Shown here piece by piece: positions 8,301 to 13,212 of a stretch of DNA of 13,212 nucleotides. The notes beneath the pieces were generated by a model that was not told the origin of the DNA, ran no database searches, and was given only the letters and a program-made list of their open reading frames with translations. Both the position numbers and the translations under genes were made by a program. This stretch comes from CAYLLT01 sp964591605 (GTDB taxonomy: Bacteria > Planctomycetota > Phycisphaerae > UBA1845 > PWPN01), in NCBI GenBank assembly GCA_964591605.1, contig CAZQEN010000212.1:1-13212 (forward strand), written 5' to 3'. Numbering within the stretch: the stretch's first letter is position 1; each line of letters begins with the position of its first letter.

Positions 8301-9054
8301 CGGGCGTGCCGATCATCTGCCGGAAATCGGTGAACAGGGTTTTTTCCGTCAGCCGGGCCTGCGTGGCCTTGGCGATGCCGAAGTCGATGACCTTGGCCGC
8401 CGGCCGGTCATCCTGCGTGCTCACCAGCACGTTGGACGGCTTGATGTCGCGGTGGATGATCCCCTTCTGGTGGGCATGCTGCACCGCCTGGCAGACCTGT
8501 GCGAACAGCTCAAGCCGCTGCCGGATGGTCAGCTTGTGCTCGTCGCAGTACTGCGTGATGGGCGTGCCGCGGACCAGTTCCATCACGAAATAGGGCCGGC
8601 CGGTCTCGGTGGCCCCGCCGTCAAAGACCCTGGCCACGCCGGGATGATCCATCATGGCCAGGGCCTGGCGCTCGGCCTCGAAGCGGGCCACCACCTGCTT
8701 GGTGTCCATGCCGAGTTTGATGATCTTCAGGGCGACCTTGCGGCGGACCGGGAACTCCTGCTCGGCCATGAAGACCACGCCGAAGCCGCCCTCGCCGATC
8801 TGCTGCAGGAGTTTGTAGCGGCCGACGGATGTGCCCGCGGACTCGGGCAGCGTGACGGCAAGGTCAGCCGTCTCGCCGCCCTTCCCCAGCAGAGCATCAT
8901 TCTTCTCAAAGGCCGACAGGTACGCTTCGACCTCCGCGCGCAGAGCCGCATCGCCGGCGCACGCCTGATCGAGAAACGCGGCTCGATCCGGCCCCTGCAG
9001 GGCGATGGCCTGCGCAAGGACCTCCTTCACCACACTCACATTGGTCGTTGCCAA
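5341..9054 (-). CDS. Transmembrane Ser/Thr protein kinase (PknB-like) with C-terminal TPR region
   Basis: The product has 1237 residues from the TTG at 9054. That start has AGAGG six bases upstream and gives the usual planctomycete leader (VLAQAIALQGPDRAAFLDQ). An upstream in-frame GTG at 9147 would put a palindromic repeat inside the protein. The kinase domain has the glycine loop GEGGFGVV (87-94), Lys110, catalytic HRDIKPSN (201-208, Asp203), DFG Asp224 and TPEYMSPEQ (250-258). All catalytic residues are present, so it should be active. One membrane segment is at about 428-452, followed by an Ala/Glu/Arg-rich coiled coil (about 460-509) and a long TPR array (about 550-1080), then a Pro/Thr tail. 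Residues 317-350 are encoded entirely by an inserted 102-bp repeat. The gene lies 122 bases downstream of an ECF sigma factor, its probable partner. The TPR half is predicted to be extracytoplasmic and may bind a ligand or protein. Confidence 0.93.
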   Translation of the reverse strand: MATTNVSVVKEVLAQAIALQGPDRAAFLDQACAGDAALRAEVEAYLSAFEKNDALLGKGGETADLAVTLPESAGTSVGRYKLLQQIGEGGFGVVFMAEQEFPVRRKVALKIIKLGMDTKQVVARFEAERQALAMMDHPGVARVFDGGATETGRPYFVMELVRGTPITQYCDEHKLTIRQRLELFAQVCQAVQHAHQKGIIHRDIKPSNVLVSTQDDRPAAKVIDFGIAKATQARLTEKTLFTDFRQMIGTPEYMSPEQAEGDLDIDTRTDVYSLGVLLYELLAGSPPFDPKELRSKAFAEMQRIIREVEPPRPSTRVGSAPRTGVAPASRRWAHRRGASVSAEGPQSGPYEDVLRTAAHRRTDVRSLVRTLHGELDWIVMKALEKDRGRRYETANGFASDIQRYLGDEAVLACPPSAAYRLRKFARRNRTALLTGGLVLAALVIGIVVSTWQAIRAVRAEQLAETRLEKETAARNEAVVARAAEAGQRREAERQREQAEANFARARKAVDEYFTLVSESKLFDVPGLQPLRRELLEAALRFYKETANERSNDPGLLADLAVSYLRVCFIDIVLDRNEDALAAARQALDVIDRLLREYPGRTEYHRRLAGFWKGRRAITDKTDIPRDPELAIGTAKRLVDTWARLARENPTVAGFKSDRAAIEMYTAELLNSAGEREQSLQFLQDAQAVLDELVREYPTVAQYRADLADVIDVLRNTLAALGHQQEAEDACRRRFVLLDHLASELPTIPVYRYELLDSLMQMARLLEKRPGQEAEQHLRRAAAIGEKLVADAPRVNYYQSRLVTVYYALARLLGRKGRLAEAESAYDRAIKLGDKLVAQFPDAPARNDVIRAYLEFAELQLARSRPDAAKEFYAKALQLDPAKPTLLNELAWRLATSPVEQFRDPTWAVEYARKAVELAPQDGNNWNTLGVAFYSAGEWKSAIESLEKSTQLRKGGDSWDFLFLAMAHWQLGHKDEARKRYDQAADWMKKNPSQYAELLRFRAEAAGILGIENTDVVLLLDRGNAHAAAGRWDEAAADFSRAVEVDPNDATASFALAIVLLKTGREAEYRRHCHAFLERAAGSREFTVADRAAKVALLWPVDGADFQRACELADFAATATEPRRIVPWMQLVKALAEYRRDRFDSANQWARRVTSANDASPICAAGAWIVQAMTSARLQQIEAAGVAFSRGDQLINHPHGSDSISWRDWIFAEHLRHEAAKLLGIPPTQPATGPATRP
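8005..8106. mobile_element. 102-bp hairpin-rich MITE/REP-like repeat inserted in frame within the kinase gene
   Basis: The ends are inverted copies: 8005-8024 reads GTAGGGTCCGCTCTGCGGAC, and 8087-8106 is its reverse complement except for one base (19 of 20). Each end is also a small hairpin (GTCCGC, 3-base loop, GCGGAC at 8010-8024 and 8087-8101). Between them lie a perfect 8-bp stem with an AGA loop (8060-8078) and a smaller AGGCG/CGCCT hairpin near 8040-8052. The element is exactly 34 codons, contains no stop in the kinase frame, and starts and ends on codon boundaries. No clear target-site duplication is visible. It has no coding capacity of its own, so movement would need an enzyme supplied from elsewhere. 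Confidence 0.75.
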
Positions 9055-9060
9055 GATGAG

Positions 9061-9065
9061 CCTCT
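9061..9065 (-). promoter_or_regulatory. Shine-Dalgarno site for the TTG start of the kinase
   Basis: AGAGG on the minus strand is followed by six bases and then TTG at 9054. It favours that start over the GTG at 9147, which lies inside a palindromic repeat. Confidence 0.5.
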
Positions 9066-9071
9066 TCGTGT

Positions 9072-9162
9072 CTGTCCGAAATATCCGGTGTGGCACCGCC
9101 GTCTCGGCGGTGCGCACAGGCGAGATCCCGGCGAGCCGGGATGCCACACCTGAGTCGGACAG
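9072..9162. repeat. Palindromic repeat with three-way-junction folding in the sigma-kinase spacer
   Basis: Outer arms CTGTCCGA (9072-9079) and TCGGACAG (9155-9162) are perfect inverted repeats. Inside them GGTGTGGCA (9087-9095) pairs with TGCCACACC (9142-9150). Within that lie two perfect hairpins: 9094-9112 (8-bp stem, TCT loop) and 9125-9142 (8-bp stem, GA loop). The first and last one or two bases of the hairpins compete with the enclosing stem. The repeat lies between the sigma stop (9177) and the kinase start (9054), so it would be in a shared transcript. Its first half resembles the core of the insert at 8005-8106. Confidence 0.75.
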
Positions 9163-9176
9163 GCTTGTCGTGCGAT

Positions 9177-9731
9177 TCAGGAATCGCCCAGCTCGCGCAT
9201 CAGAAAGGCCCGCGCGAACGTCCAGTCGCGATTGACGGTCCGCGGCGAAGTGCCGAGCACTTGGGCGACCTCGTCGATGCTCAGTCCGGCGTAGAACCGG
9301 AGTCGCACCACTCGCGCGGCGTCGGCGTCCTTCTCTTCAAGGCGAGAGATCGCCTCATCGAACGCCAGGATTTCTGCCGGATCGTCCTGCGTCGCCAGGT
9401 CCACAAGGTCCAGCGGAACCCTGGCTCGCCCTCCGCCGCGCTGGGGACCGGCTTTGGCACGGGCGCGCTCGATGAGAATCCGCCGCATCGCCTCGGCCGC
9501 CGCGGCGAAGAAGTGGCCGCGTCCGTCCCACCGCACCTCCTGATCGCCAAGCAGGCGAAGATACGCCTCGTGGACCAGGGCGGTCGGCTGCAGGGTGTGG
9601 CCGGCGGGCTCCCGCGCCATCCGCGCCTGCGCGAGCCGCCGCAGCTCGTCATAGACGAGCGGCAGCAGTTCCGCCGAAGCCTGCGAATCGCCCTGACTGA
9701 TCGCGGTGAGGACCCGGGTCACCTCGGACAT
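9177..9731 (-). CDS. ECF-type RNA polymerase sigma factor (planctomycete kinase-linked type)
   Basis: The product has 184 residues from the ATG at 9731; a GTG at 9737 would add two. It redirects RNA polymerase to a specific promoter set. Region 2 is recognisable from LLPLVYDELRRLAQARM through HTLQPTALVHEAYLRL, then W..RGHFFAAAAEAMRRILIERAR. This matches the family I know as the TIGR02999-type sigma factor. Region 4 carries a helix-turn-helix (VVRLRFYAGLSIDEVAQVLGTS, then PRTVNRDWTFARAFL). The length is typical. No anti-sigma gene is adjacent; instead the next gene is a Ser/Thr kinase, the arrangement described for planctomycete STK-linked ECF groups in which phosphorylation is thought to control the sigma factor. 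No good Shine-Dalgarno is seen. A TATCAT hexamer six bases before the ATG could be the -10 of a leaderless transcript, but it lacks a -35. Confidence 0.93.
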   Translation of the reverse strand: MSEVTRVLTAISQGDSQASAELLPLVYDELRRLAQARMAREPAGHTLQPTALVHEAYLRLLGDQEVRWDGRGHFFAAAAEAMRRILIERARAKAGPQRGGGRARVPLDLVDLATQDDPAEILAFDEAISRLEEKDADAARVVRLRFYAGLSIDEVAQVLGTSPRTVNRDWTFARAFLMRELGDS

Positions 9732-9780
9732 GCACACATGATACCACAGCGGCTCAACCCCCGGGTGGGAGTCAGGAAGG

Positions 9781-9830
9781 CCCTCTCACGTCCTGAGGGT
9801 GGATTCGCGGAGATTCTGCCCCTCCGGGGG
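9781..9830. other. Two short hairpins between the secreted-protein gene and the sigma gene
   Basis: CCCTC and GAGGG flank a nine-base loop (9781-9799), and CCCC-TCC-GGGG forms a small stem near 9819-9829. They lie just after the stop of the upstream gene (9844) on the minus strand. Neither is followed by a T-run in that direction, so an intrinsic terminator is only a weak possibility. Confidence 0.25.
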
Positions 9831-9843
9831 TCTGGGGAGGTCT

Positions 9844-11280
9844 TCATTCCTGCGTGGCGGGCTGCGTGGCCGCGCGTTGTTCGAGGTAGGCGAGGTTCTG
9901 GCGGACGGCCTCCCGCGAGTAGCCCAGGACGAGCCATCGATCGGCCACCGCGACGGCCGGCCCGATCAGCCCGAGCTGGAAATACCAGATCCCGTCCTCC
10001 CCTCGCATCAGCCGGGGCACCAGCCCCCGCGACGGCTGGCTCTGGACCAGCGGGTGCGTCATGAGCTCCTGGCCCGCCTGCAGGATCCGGTCAAGCTTGG
10101 CCGTCATGCTTGCACGGTCGCCCGTGTAGCCGATCCAGACCGTGCACAGCAGCGGAACGCCCAGGGGGTGCGGCGGCCAGTTGTGAAAGACGAGGTCCTG
10201 GCCGAGCCGGGCGACGAGGTCCTCTTCCAGGTTGAAACCGAACTCCCGCTCGAGGCGGGCCCAGAGTTCGTGCAGATTCTGACGCTTGCTCGGCGACTGG
10301 CTGCTCAGGTAGGCCTCCTTGGCGCTGCGGACGGCCGGCGCGAGCGGAAACCGGAACGCGGCGTAGCGCGTCGCGTCGGGAGGGATGGCGGCCGTCACTT
10401 CAGGTGCATTCACCGCCGGACCGGTGAGCATGACGTACTCATCGCGCCCGCCTTGCGTGTGCCCGAGGGCCTCGCTGTGCAGGGCCGGCCCCTCGAAGCC
10501 GACCGTCCACACCATCCGCTCGGCCCGCTCGAGCCCCAGCGAACGCAGGACCTCCTCGGGCCTCCCCTTGGCCACCTCGCCGACGCGCTTGCGGATCCGC
10601 ACGATGTCGACGTACATCTCGATGCCGCTCGTGGCCCCGTGGCACTTCTCGTGGGCCATCGCATACCACGGATCGTCCGCCAGCGACGGCGTGCGGCCCT
10701 GCAGCGTATCGAGCACCCGCATGAATGCCCCCTCGCCGAACCCGAGCACGAACTGGTGCCCGTGCGTGCCCCATTCGAGCACCGCCCATTCGGGCAGACG
10801 CGCGTCGTAGAGCCGCTGATACGTCAGGTCGCCCGCCTTGAGCGGCTTGATCGTGGCGTTCGCCGCATCGGTGTAAGTGGCGATGAGGTCGCGCATGCGC
10901 CGCTCGATGTCGAGGCCCACCTCCTGGTCGTCCAGGACCAGGGCTGACTGCATGGTGTTCAGGCGGTAGACGTTTTCCGCGACCGGCCGGCTCGTGACAT
11001 CGAGGAGCATGAATGCGTGCGGGCGCCGGCTCAGCAGCGGGAGCGTCCCGACCAGGTCCGCCAGCACGCGGCCCTGGGCCGGGATCACGCCCATCGCCTT
11101 GAGTGTGATGATCCAGCCCGAGAGCTGGGTGATCGCCCCGGCGGGCTGGGTGGCCATCATCTCGGGCGACGGCCGGCCGAAATACACCGCCATCGCGTCC
11201 CGCGGCACGCACGAGCCCAGGGGGCGCGATTCGCCGGCGCCCAGGCAGGCGGCGGCCATCAACACAGCAACTGTGGTCAC
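9844..11280 (-). CDS. Exported protein of unknown function, DUF3352-like features
   Basis: The product has 478 residues from a GTG start with GGAGG nine bases upstream. The N-terminus (MTTVAVLMAAACLGAGESRP) is a short hydrophobic export signal. I recognise no enzyme motif. Planctomycete DUF3352-like proteins share features such as a GEGAFMRVLDTL segment followed by SLADDPWYAM (183-207) and an FGFNLEEDLVARLGQDLVF block (347-365), so that affiliation is a tentative inference. The body reads as mixed alpha/beta, ending in a solvent-type Ala/Thr/Gln/Pro tail. It lies 112 bases upstream of the ECF sigma gene on the same strand and diverges from the sulfatase, so it could be an accessory or target of the sigma-kinase pair, but this is unproven. 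A near-copy of its last 34 bases occurs at 1663-1696. Confidence 0.82.
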   Translation of the reverse strand: MTTVAVLMAAACLGAGESRPLGSCVPRDAMAVYFGRPSPEMMATQPAGAITQLSGWIITLKAMGVIPAQGRVLADLVGTLPLLSRRPHAFMLLDVTSRPVAENVYRLNTMQSALVLDDQEVGLDIERRMRDLIATYTDAANATIKPLKAGDLTYQRLYDARLPEWAVLEWGTHGHQFVLGFGEGAFMRVLDTLQGRTPSLADDPWYAMAHEKCHGATSGIEMYVDIVRIRKRVGEVAKGRPEEVLRSLGLERAERMVWTVGFEGPALHSEALGHTQGGRDEYVMLTGPAVNAPEVTAAIPPDATRYAAFRFPLAPAVRSAKEAYLSSQSPSKRQNLHELWARLEREFGFNLEEDLVARLGQDLVFHNWPPHPLGVPLLCTVWIGYTGDRASMTAKLDRILQAGQELMTHPLVQSQPSRGLVPRLMRGEDGIWYFQLGLIGPAVAVADRWLVLGYSREAVRQNLAYLEQRAATQPATQE

Positions 11281-11289
11281 GCTTCACAT

Positions 11290-11294
11290 CCTCC
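11290..11294 (-). promoter_or_regulatory. Shine-Dalgarno site deciding a GTG start
   Basis: GGAGG on the minus strand lies nine bases before GTG at 11280. The nearer ATG, directly after GGAGG, is followed at once by TGA and cannot be the start. Confidence 0.7.
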
Positions 11295-11313
11295 GGTCCA
11301 GTCAGACCCGGAC

Positions 11314-11319
11314 ATTCTA
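11314..11319 (-). promoter_or_regulatory. Candidate -10 box for the exported-protein gene
   Basis: TAGAAT on the minus strand (5 of 6 to TATAAT) would place the transcript start near 11307, giving a leader of about 27 bases that contains the GGAGG site. No good -35 hexamer is found at 16-18 bases, so an activator or alternative sigma factor may be involved. Confidence 0.35.
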
Positions 11320-11376
11320 TCCGCCCGATGACCGGGGAGCAGGTATCGCCGCGGGTTTCGCGCCGTCGGGCGCCTA

Positions 11377-11405
11377 TCGACATCCGTCATCCGTTGGTTT
11401 ATATC
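11377..11405 (+). promoter_or_regulatory. Candidate sigma-70-type promoter for the sulfatase
   Basis: TCGACA (11377-11382, 5 of 6 to TTGACA) is followed after exactly 17 bases by TATATC (11400-11405, 4 of 6 to TATAAT). A start near 11412 leaves a leader of about 120 bases before the ATG at 11535. No riboswitch or strong hairpin is evident in that leader. Confidence 0.4.
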
Positions 11406-11534
11406 GTGCCGGTCACGGCGGCCCGCCCGCTCAGCTCGATGTCTGGCCCGCCACCCGGGATTCCGCAGACCCCATCCGGCGTGAGCGGACCACGCCCGGA
11501 AACCGTACGGCTCCCGCGAGCAGATCGGATCAGG

Positions 11535-12989
11535 ATGCCCACCCTCAGACAACTGACCCTTCTGTGCGGTGCCCTCGCTGCGGCCAACCCGGTCCGGGCC
11601 ACAGAGGCGCCGCGCCGGCCCAACGTCATTTTCATCCTGACCGACAACCAGAGCGCCTGGACCCTGGGTTGCTACGGCAACAAGGACATCCGCACGCCCA
11701 ACCTCGACCGCCTGGCCGCGGAGGGGATGCGCTTCGACCGCTGTTTCACCTCCAACGCCGTGTGCTCCCCGACGCGGGCCACCTACCTCACCGGCCTGAT
11801 GCCCTCGCAGCATGGCGTGCACTCCTACCTGGGCGCTGCCCTCACCGGCCCGGCCGCCGGCTACACCCTTCAGGAGTTCCGCACGCTGCCGCGGATCCTG
11901 CATGAGGCCGGCTACACCTGCGGACTCGCCGGCAAGTGGCATCTGGGCGGGGGCCTTCAGCCGCAGGATGGCTTCACCTTCTGGGTCACCAAGCCCGGCG
12001 GCCACACCGATACCTTCTACGATGCCGAGGTGATCGAGAACGGCGAGGTCCGCAAGGAGCCCGCGTATCTGACGGACTTCTGGACGCAGCACGCCGTCCG
12101 GTTCATCGAGCGAAACAAGGATCGACCCTTCTTCCTGTATCTTCCGTACAACGGTCCCTACGGTCTGGGCCGCTGGCTCACGCAGCCGGGTCGCGGGCGG
12201 CACGTGGCCGACTATGCTGACCAGGAGCTGCGGTGTTTCCCGCGCGAGCCCGTCCACGAGTGGCTGCGGGCAAACCGCAGATTCGTGGGCGATCTGACCG
12301 CCATGCGCCGTTATAGTGAGGAGATCACCGGCGTCGACGATGGCGTCGGCACGGTGATGGCGACGCTGGAGCGCCTGGGCCTGGGCGATCACACGCTGGT
12401 CGTGTTCACTGCCGATCAGGGCCTGGCTGGCGGCCATCATGGCTTCTGGGGAATGGCCGATCACGGCCGGCCGCTGAACACGTTCGACGCCGCGCTTCAT
12501 ATTCCGCTGATCTGGCGCTTCCCCGGCCGTATCCGCGCGGGTACCACCTGCGATCTGCTCGTCTCCAACTACGATTTCATGCGGACCCTGCTGAGTTATC
12601 TCGGGTTGGCCGATCGAATGGCGAAATCGCCCGAGTCGCCCGGACGCGATTACTCCGACGCCTTGCGGGGCCGCACCGTCTCCTGGGATCAGGCCGTGTT
12701 CTACGAGTATGAGAACAGCCGCATGATCCGCACGGATCGCTGGAAGCTCACCCGCCGCTTTCCCGACGGGCCCGATGAACTGTACGATCTGCTCGAAGAT
12801 CCCGGCGAGAGGCGGAATCTGTTCGGAAAACAAGGGCACGCCGATGAGCAGGCGCGCCTCCAGCAGCGCCTCGATGTGTTTTTCGAGCGCTACGCCGATC
12901 CGAAGTACGATCTGTGGAAGGGCGGTATCTCGAAGGCGCCCTTTGCCGTCATGGGCAACCGCAGATCGAGTCGGCCGGCGCGGCCTTGA
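11535..12989 (+). CDS. Exported sulfatase (formylglycine-dependent arylsulfatase family)
   Basis: The product has 484 residues. It hydrolyses sulfate esters, probably on polysaccharides or glycans, in the periplasm or outside the cell. The ATG at 11535 opens a signal peptide (MPTLRQLTLLCGALAAANPV, cut near ATEA at 22-25); the frame extends 69 codons upstream without signal-like sequence. The signature CSPTRATYLTG (77-87) supplies Cys77 for conversion to formylglycine and Arg81. GKWHLG (133-138) gives Lys134 and His136, FTADQG (291-296) the distal metal ligands, and DRWKL (401-405) Lys404. The first metal motif reads TDN (36-38) where most relatives have DD, a variant I associate with a planctomycete subgroup. 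The length is normal. A maturase (FGE or anSME) is needed but not in view. The substrate cannot be read from the sequence. Confidence 0.95.
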   Translation: MPTLRQLTLLCGALAAANPVRATEAPRRPNVIFILTDNQSAWTLGCYGNKDIRTPNLDRLAAEGMRFDRCFTSNAVCSPTRATYLTGLMPSQHGVHSYLGAALTGPAAGYTLQEFRTLPRILHEAGYTCGLAGKWHLGGGLQPQDGFTFWVTKPGGHTDTFYDAEVIENGEVRKEPAYLTDFWTQHAVRFIERNKDRPFFLYLPYNGPYGLGRWLTQPGRGRHVADYADQELRCFPREPVHEWLRANRRFVGDLTAMRRYSEEITGVDDGVGTVMATLERLGLGDHTLVVFTADQGLAGGHHGFWGMADHGRPLNTFDAALHIPLIWRFPGRIRAGTTCDLLVSNYDFMRTLLSYLGLADRMAKSPESPGRDYSDALRGRTVSWDQAVFYEYENSRMIRTDRWKLTRRFPDGPDELYDLLEDPGERRNLFGKQGHADEQARLQQRLDVFFERYADPKYDLWKGGISKAPFAVMGNRRSSRPARP

Positions 12990-13018
12990 TGTGGGTCGGG
13001 CCGGACATCGCGACGGCC

Positions 13019-13025
13019 AGGAGGG
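13019..13025 (+). promoter_or_regulatory. Strong Shine-Dalgarno for the gene starting at 13033
   Basis: AGGAGGG lies seven bases before the ATG at 13033. It selects that start over the in-frame ATG at 13066 and suggests translation from a transcript shared with the sulfatase. Confidence 0.7.
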
Positions 13026-13032
13026 CATCCCC

Positions 13033-13212
13033 ATGGGCAGCAGGTTCATCCGTTATCGAGAGCCGATGCTTCTGAGCGCGATTCTGTTCGTCTTCGGTGC
13101 GGATTCGCCGCTCCCCAGCGATCCACAAGCCGCTGCCCTGGCCCGCGAAGTTCACGGCAAGGGCTGGATCGCCTACGGCGCGCGAAGCGACAAGGGCGAC
13201 TGGGACCTGTTC
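13033..13212 (+). CDS. N-terminus of an exported protein, probably a TolB-like (PD40) beta-propeller; truncated by the window
   Basis: Sixty codons are visible, open at the window edge. After a basic start (MGSRFIRYREP) comes a hydrophobic segment (MLLSAILFVFGA, 12-23), so it is probably exported. Residues 41-60 read GKGWIAYGARSDKGDWDLF, the look of a first PD40/TolB-type propeller blade (xIAYxSxxxGxxDLF). Such proteins in planctomycetes often have several blades and unknown ligands. It starts 43 bases after the sulfatase stop, on the same strand, so co-transcription is likely. The assignment rests on one short motif. Confidence 0.7.
   Translation, partial: MGSRFIRYREPMLLSAILFVFGADSPLPSDPQAAALAREVHGKGWIAYGARSDKGDWDLF

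Noticed and set aside
8053..9153. A 366-codon plus-strand frame opposite the kinase domain
   Set aside because: It is antisense to conserved kinase motifs, and its His/Leu/Gly-rich composition is typical of a reverse-strand shadow.
8005..9162. A CRISPR array or integron attachment sites
   Set aside because: There are only two related units, not evenly spaced, in opposite orientation, with no spacers and no integrase or cas gene.
9072..9162. A tRNA gene suggested by the cloverleaf-like pairing
   Set aside because: It lacks the conserved T-loop GTTCRA, the D-loop pattern and a 7-bp acceptor next to a discriminator position; the stems fit a palindromic repeat instead.
9072..9162. An intrinsic terminator after the sigma gene
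   Set aside because: The hairpins are not followed by a T-run toward the kinase gene; an attenuating role is possible but not shown.
9799..10947. A 382-codon plus-strand frame opposite the exported-protein gene
   Set aside because: The minus-strand gene has a signal peptide, a ribosome site and a coherent composition; the plus frame looks like a reverse shadow.
12990..13032. A terminator after the sulfatase (GGCCG and CGGCC near 13004-13018)
   Set aside because: The stem is only about five base pairs with a long loop and no T-run, and the next gene starts within 43 bases.
11277..13049. A 590-codon open frame on the minus strand opposite the sulfatase
   Set aside because: It is fully antisense to a gene with an intact catalytic signature and signal peptide, shows no family motif and is explained by GC-rich codon bias.

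Overview
The window is GC-rich bacterial DNA that looks like Planctomycetota, most likely the Phycisphaerae side. The evidence is the combination of an ECF sigma factor of the HTLQPTALVHEAYLRL type, a long Ser/Thr kinase with a C-terminal TPR region, a multi-module parallel beta-helix secreted protein ending in a cysteine-paired dockerin-like tail, an FGly sulfatase with a signal peptide, and C-terminal PATQPAT tails. The taxon is inferred from gene content only; no rRNA or tRNA gene is visible.

Layout. Positions 1-11280 are read from the minus strand and 11535-13212 from the plus strand. In transcription order on the minus strand: a secreted protein of unknown function (11280-9844), an ECF sigma factor (9731-9177), a Ser/Thr kinase with TPRs (9054-5341), a secreted beta-helix/dockerin protein (5222-1755), and a VgrG spike protein (1380 to the window edge, 3' end missing). 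On the plus strand: a sulfatase (11535-12989), then the first 60 codons of a probable TolB-like beta-propeller protein (13033 onward). The divergent gap 11281-11534 holds candidate promoters for both directions.

How the genes may work together. The sigma factor and kinase form a familiar planctomycete pair in which the kinase is expected to sense a signal and control the sigma factor. The secreted proteins on either side are plausible targets, but nothing in the sequence proves this. VgrG belongs to a contractile injection (type VI-like) apparatus; no other apparatus genes are in view.

The most unusual feature is a pair of hairpin-rich repeats around the kinase gene. One (8005-8106) has 20-bp terminal inverted repeats with one mismatch. 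It is exactly 34 codons long and lies in frame inside the kinase coding sequence, adding 34 residues between kinase subdomains X and XI. The other (9072-9162) forms a potential three-way-junction structure in the short spacer between the sigma and kinase genes. They share a core whose main hairpin differs by a compensatory base-pair swap. A smaller curiosity is a 34-bp near-copy of the 3' end of the secreted-protein gene at 1663-1696, which may be a gene relic.
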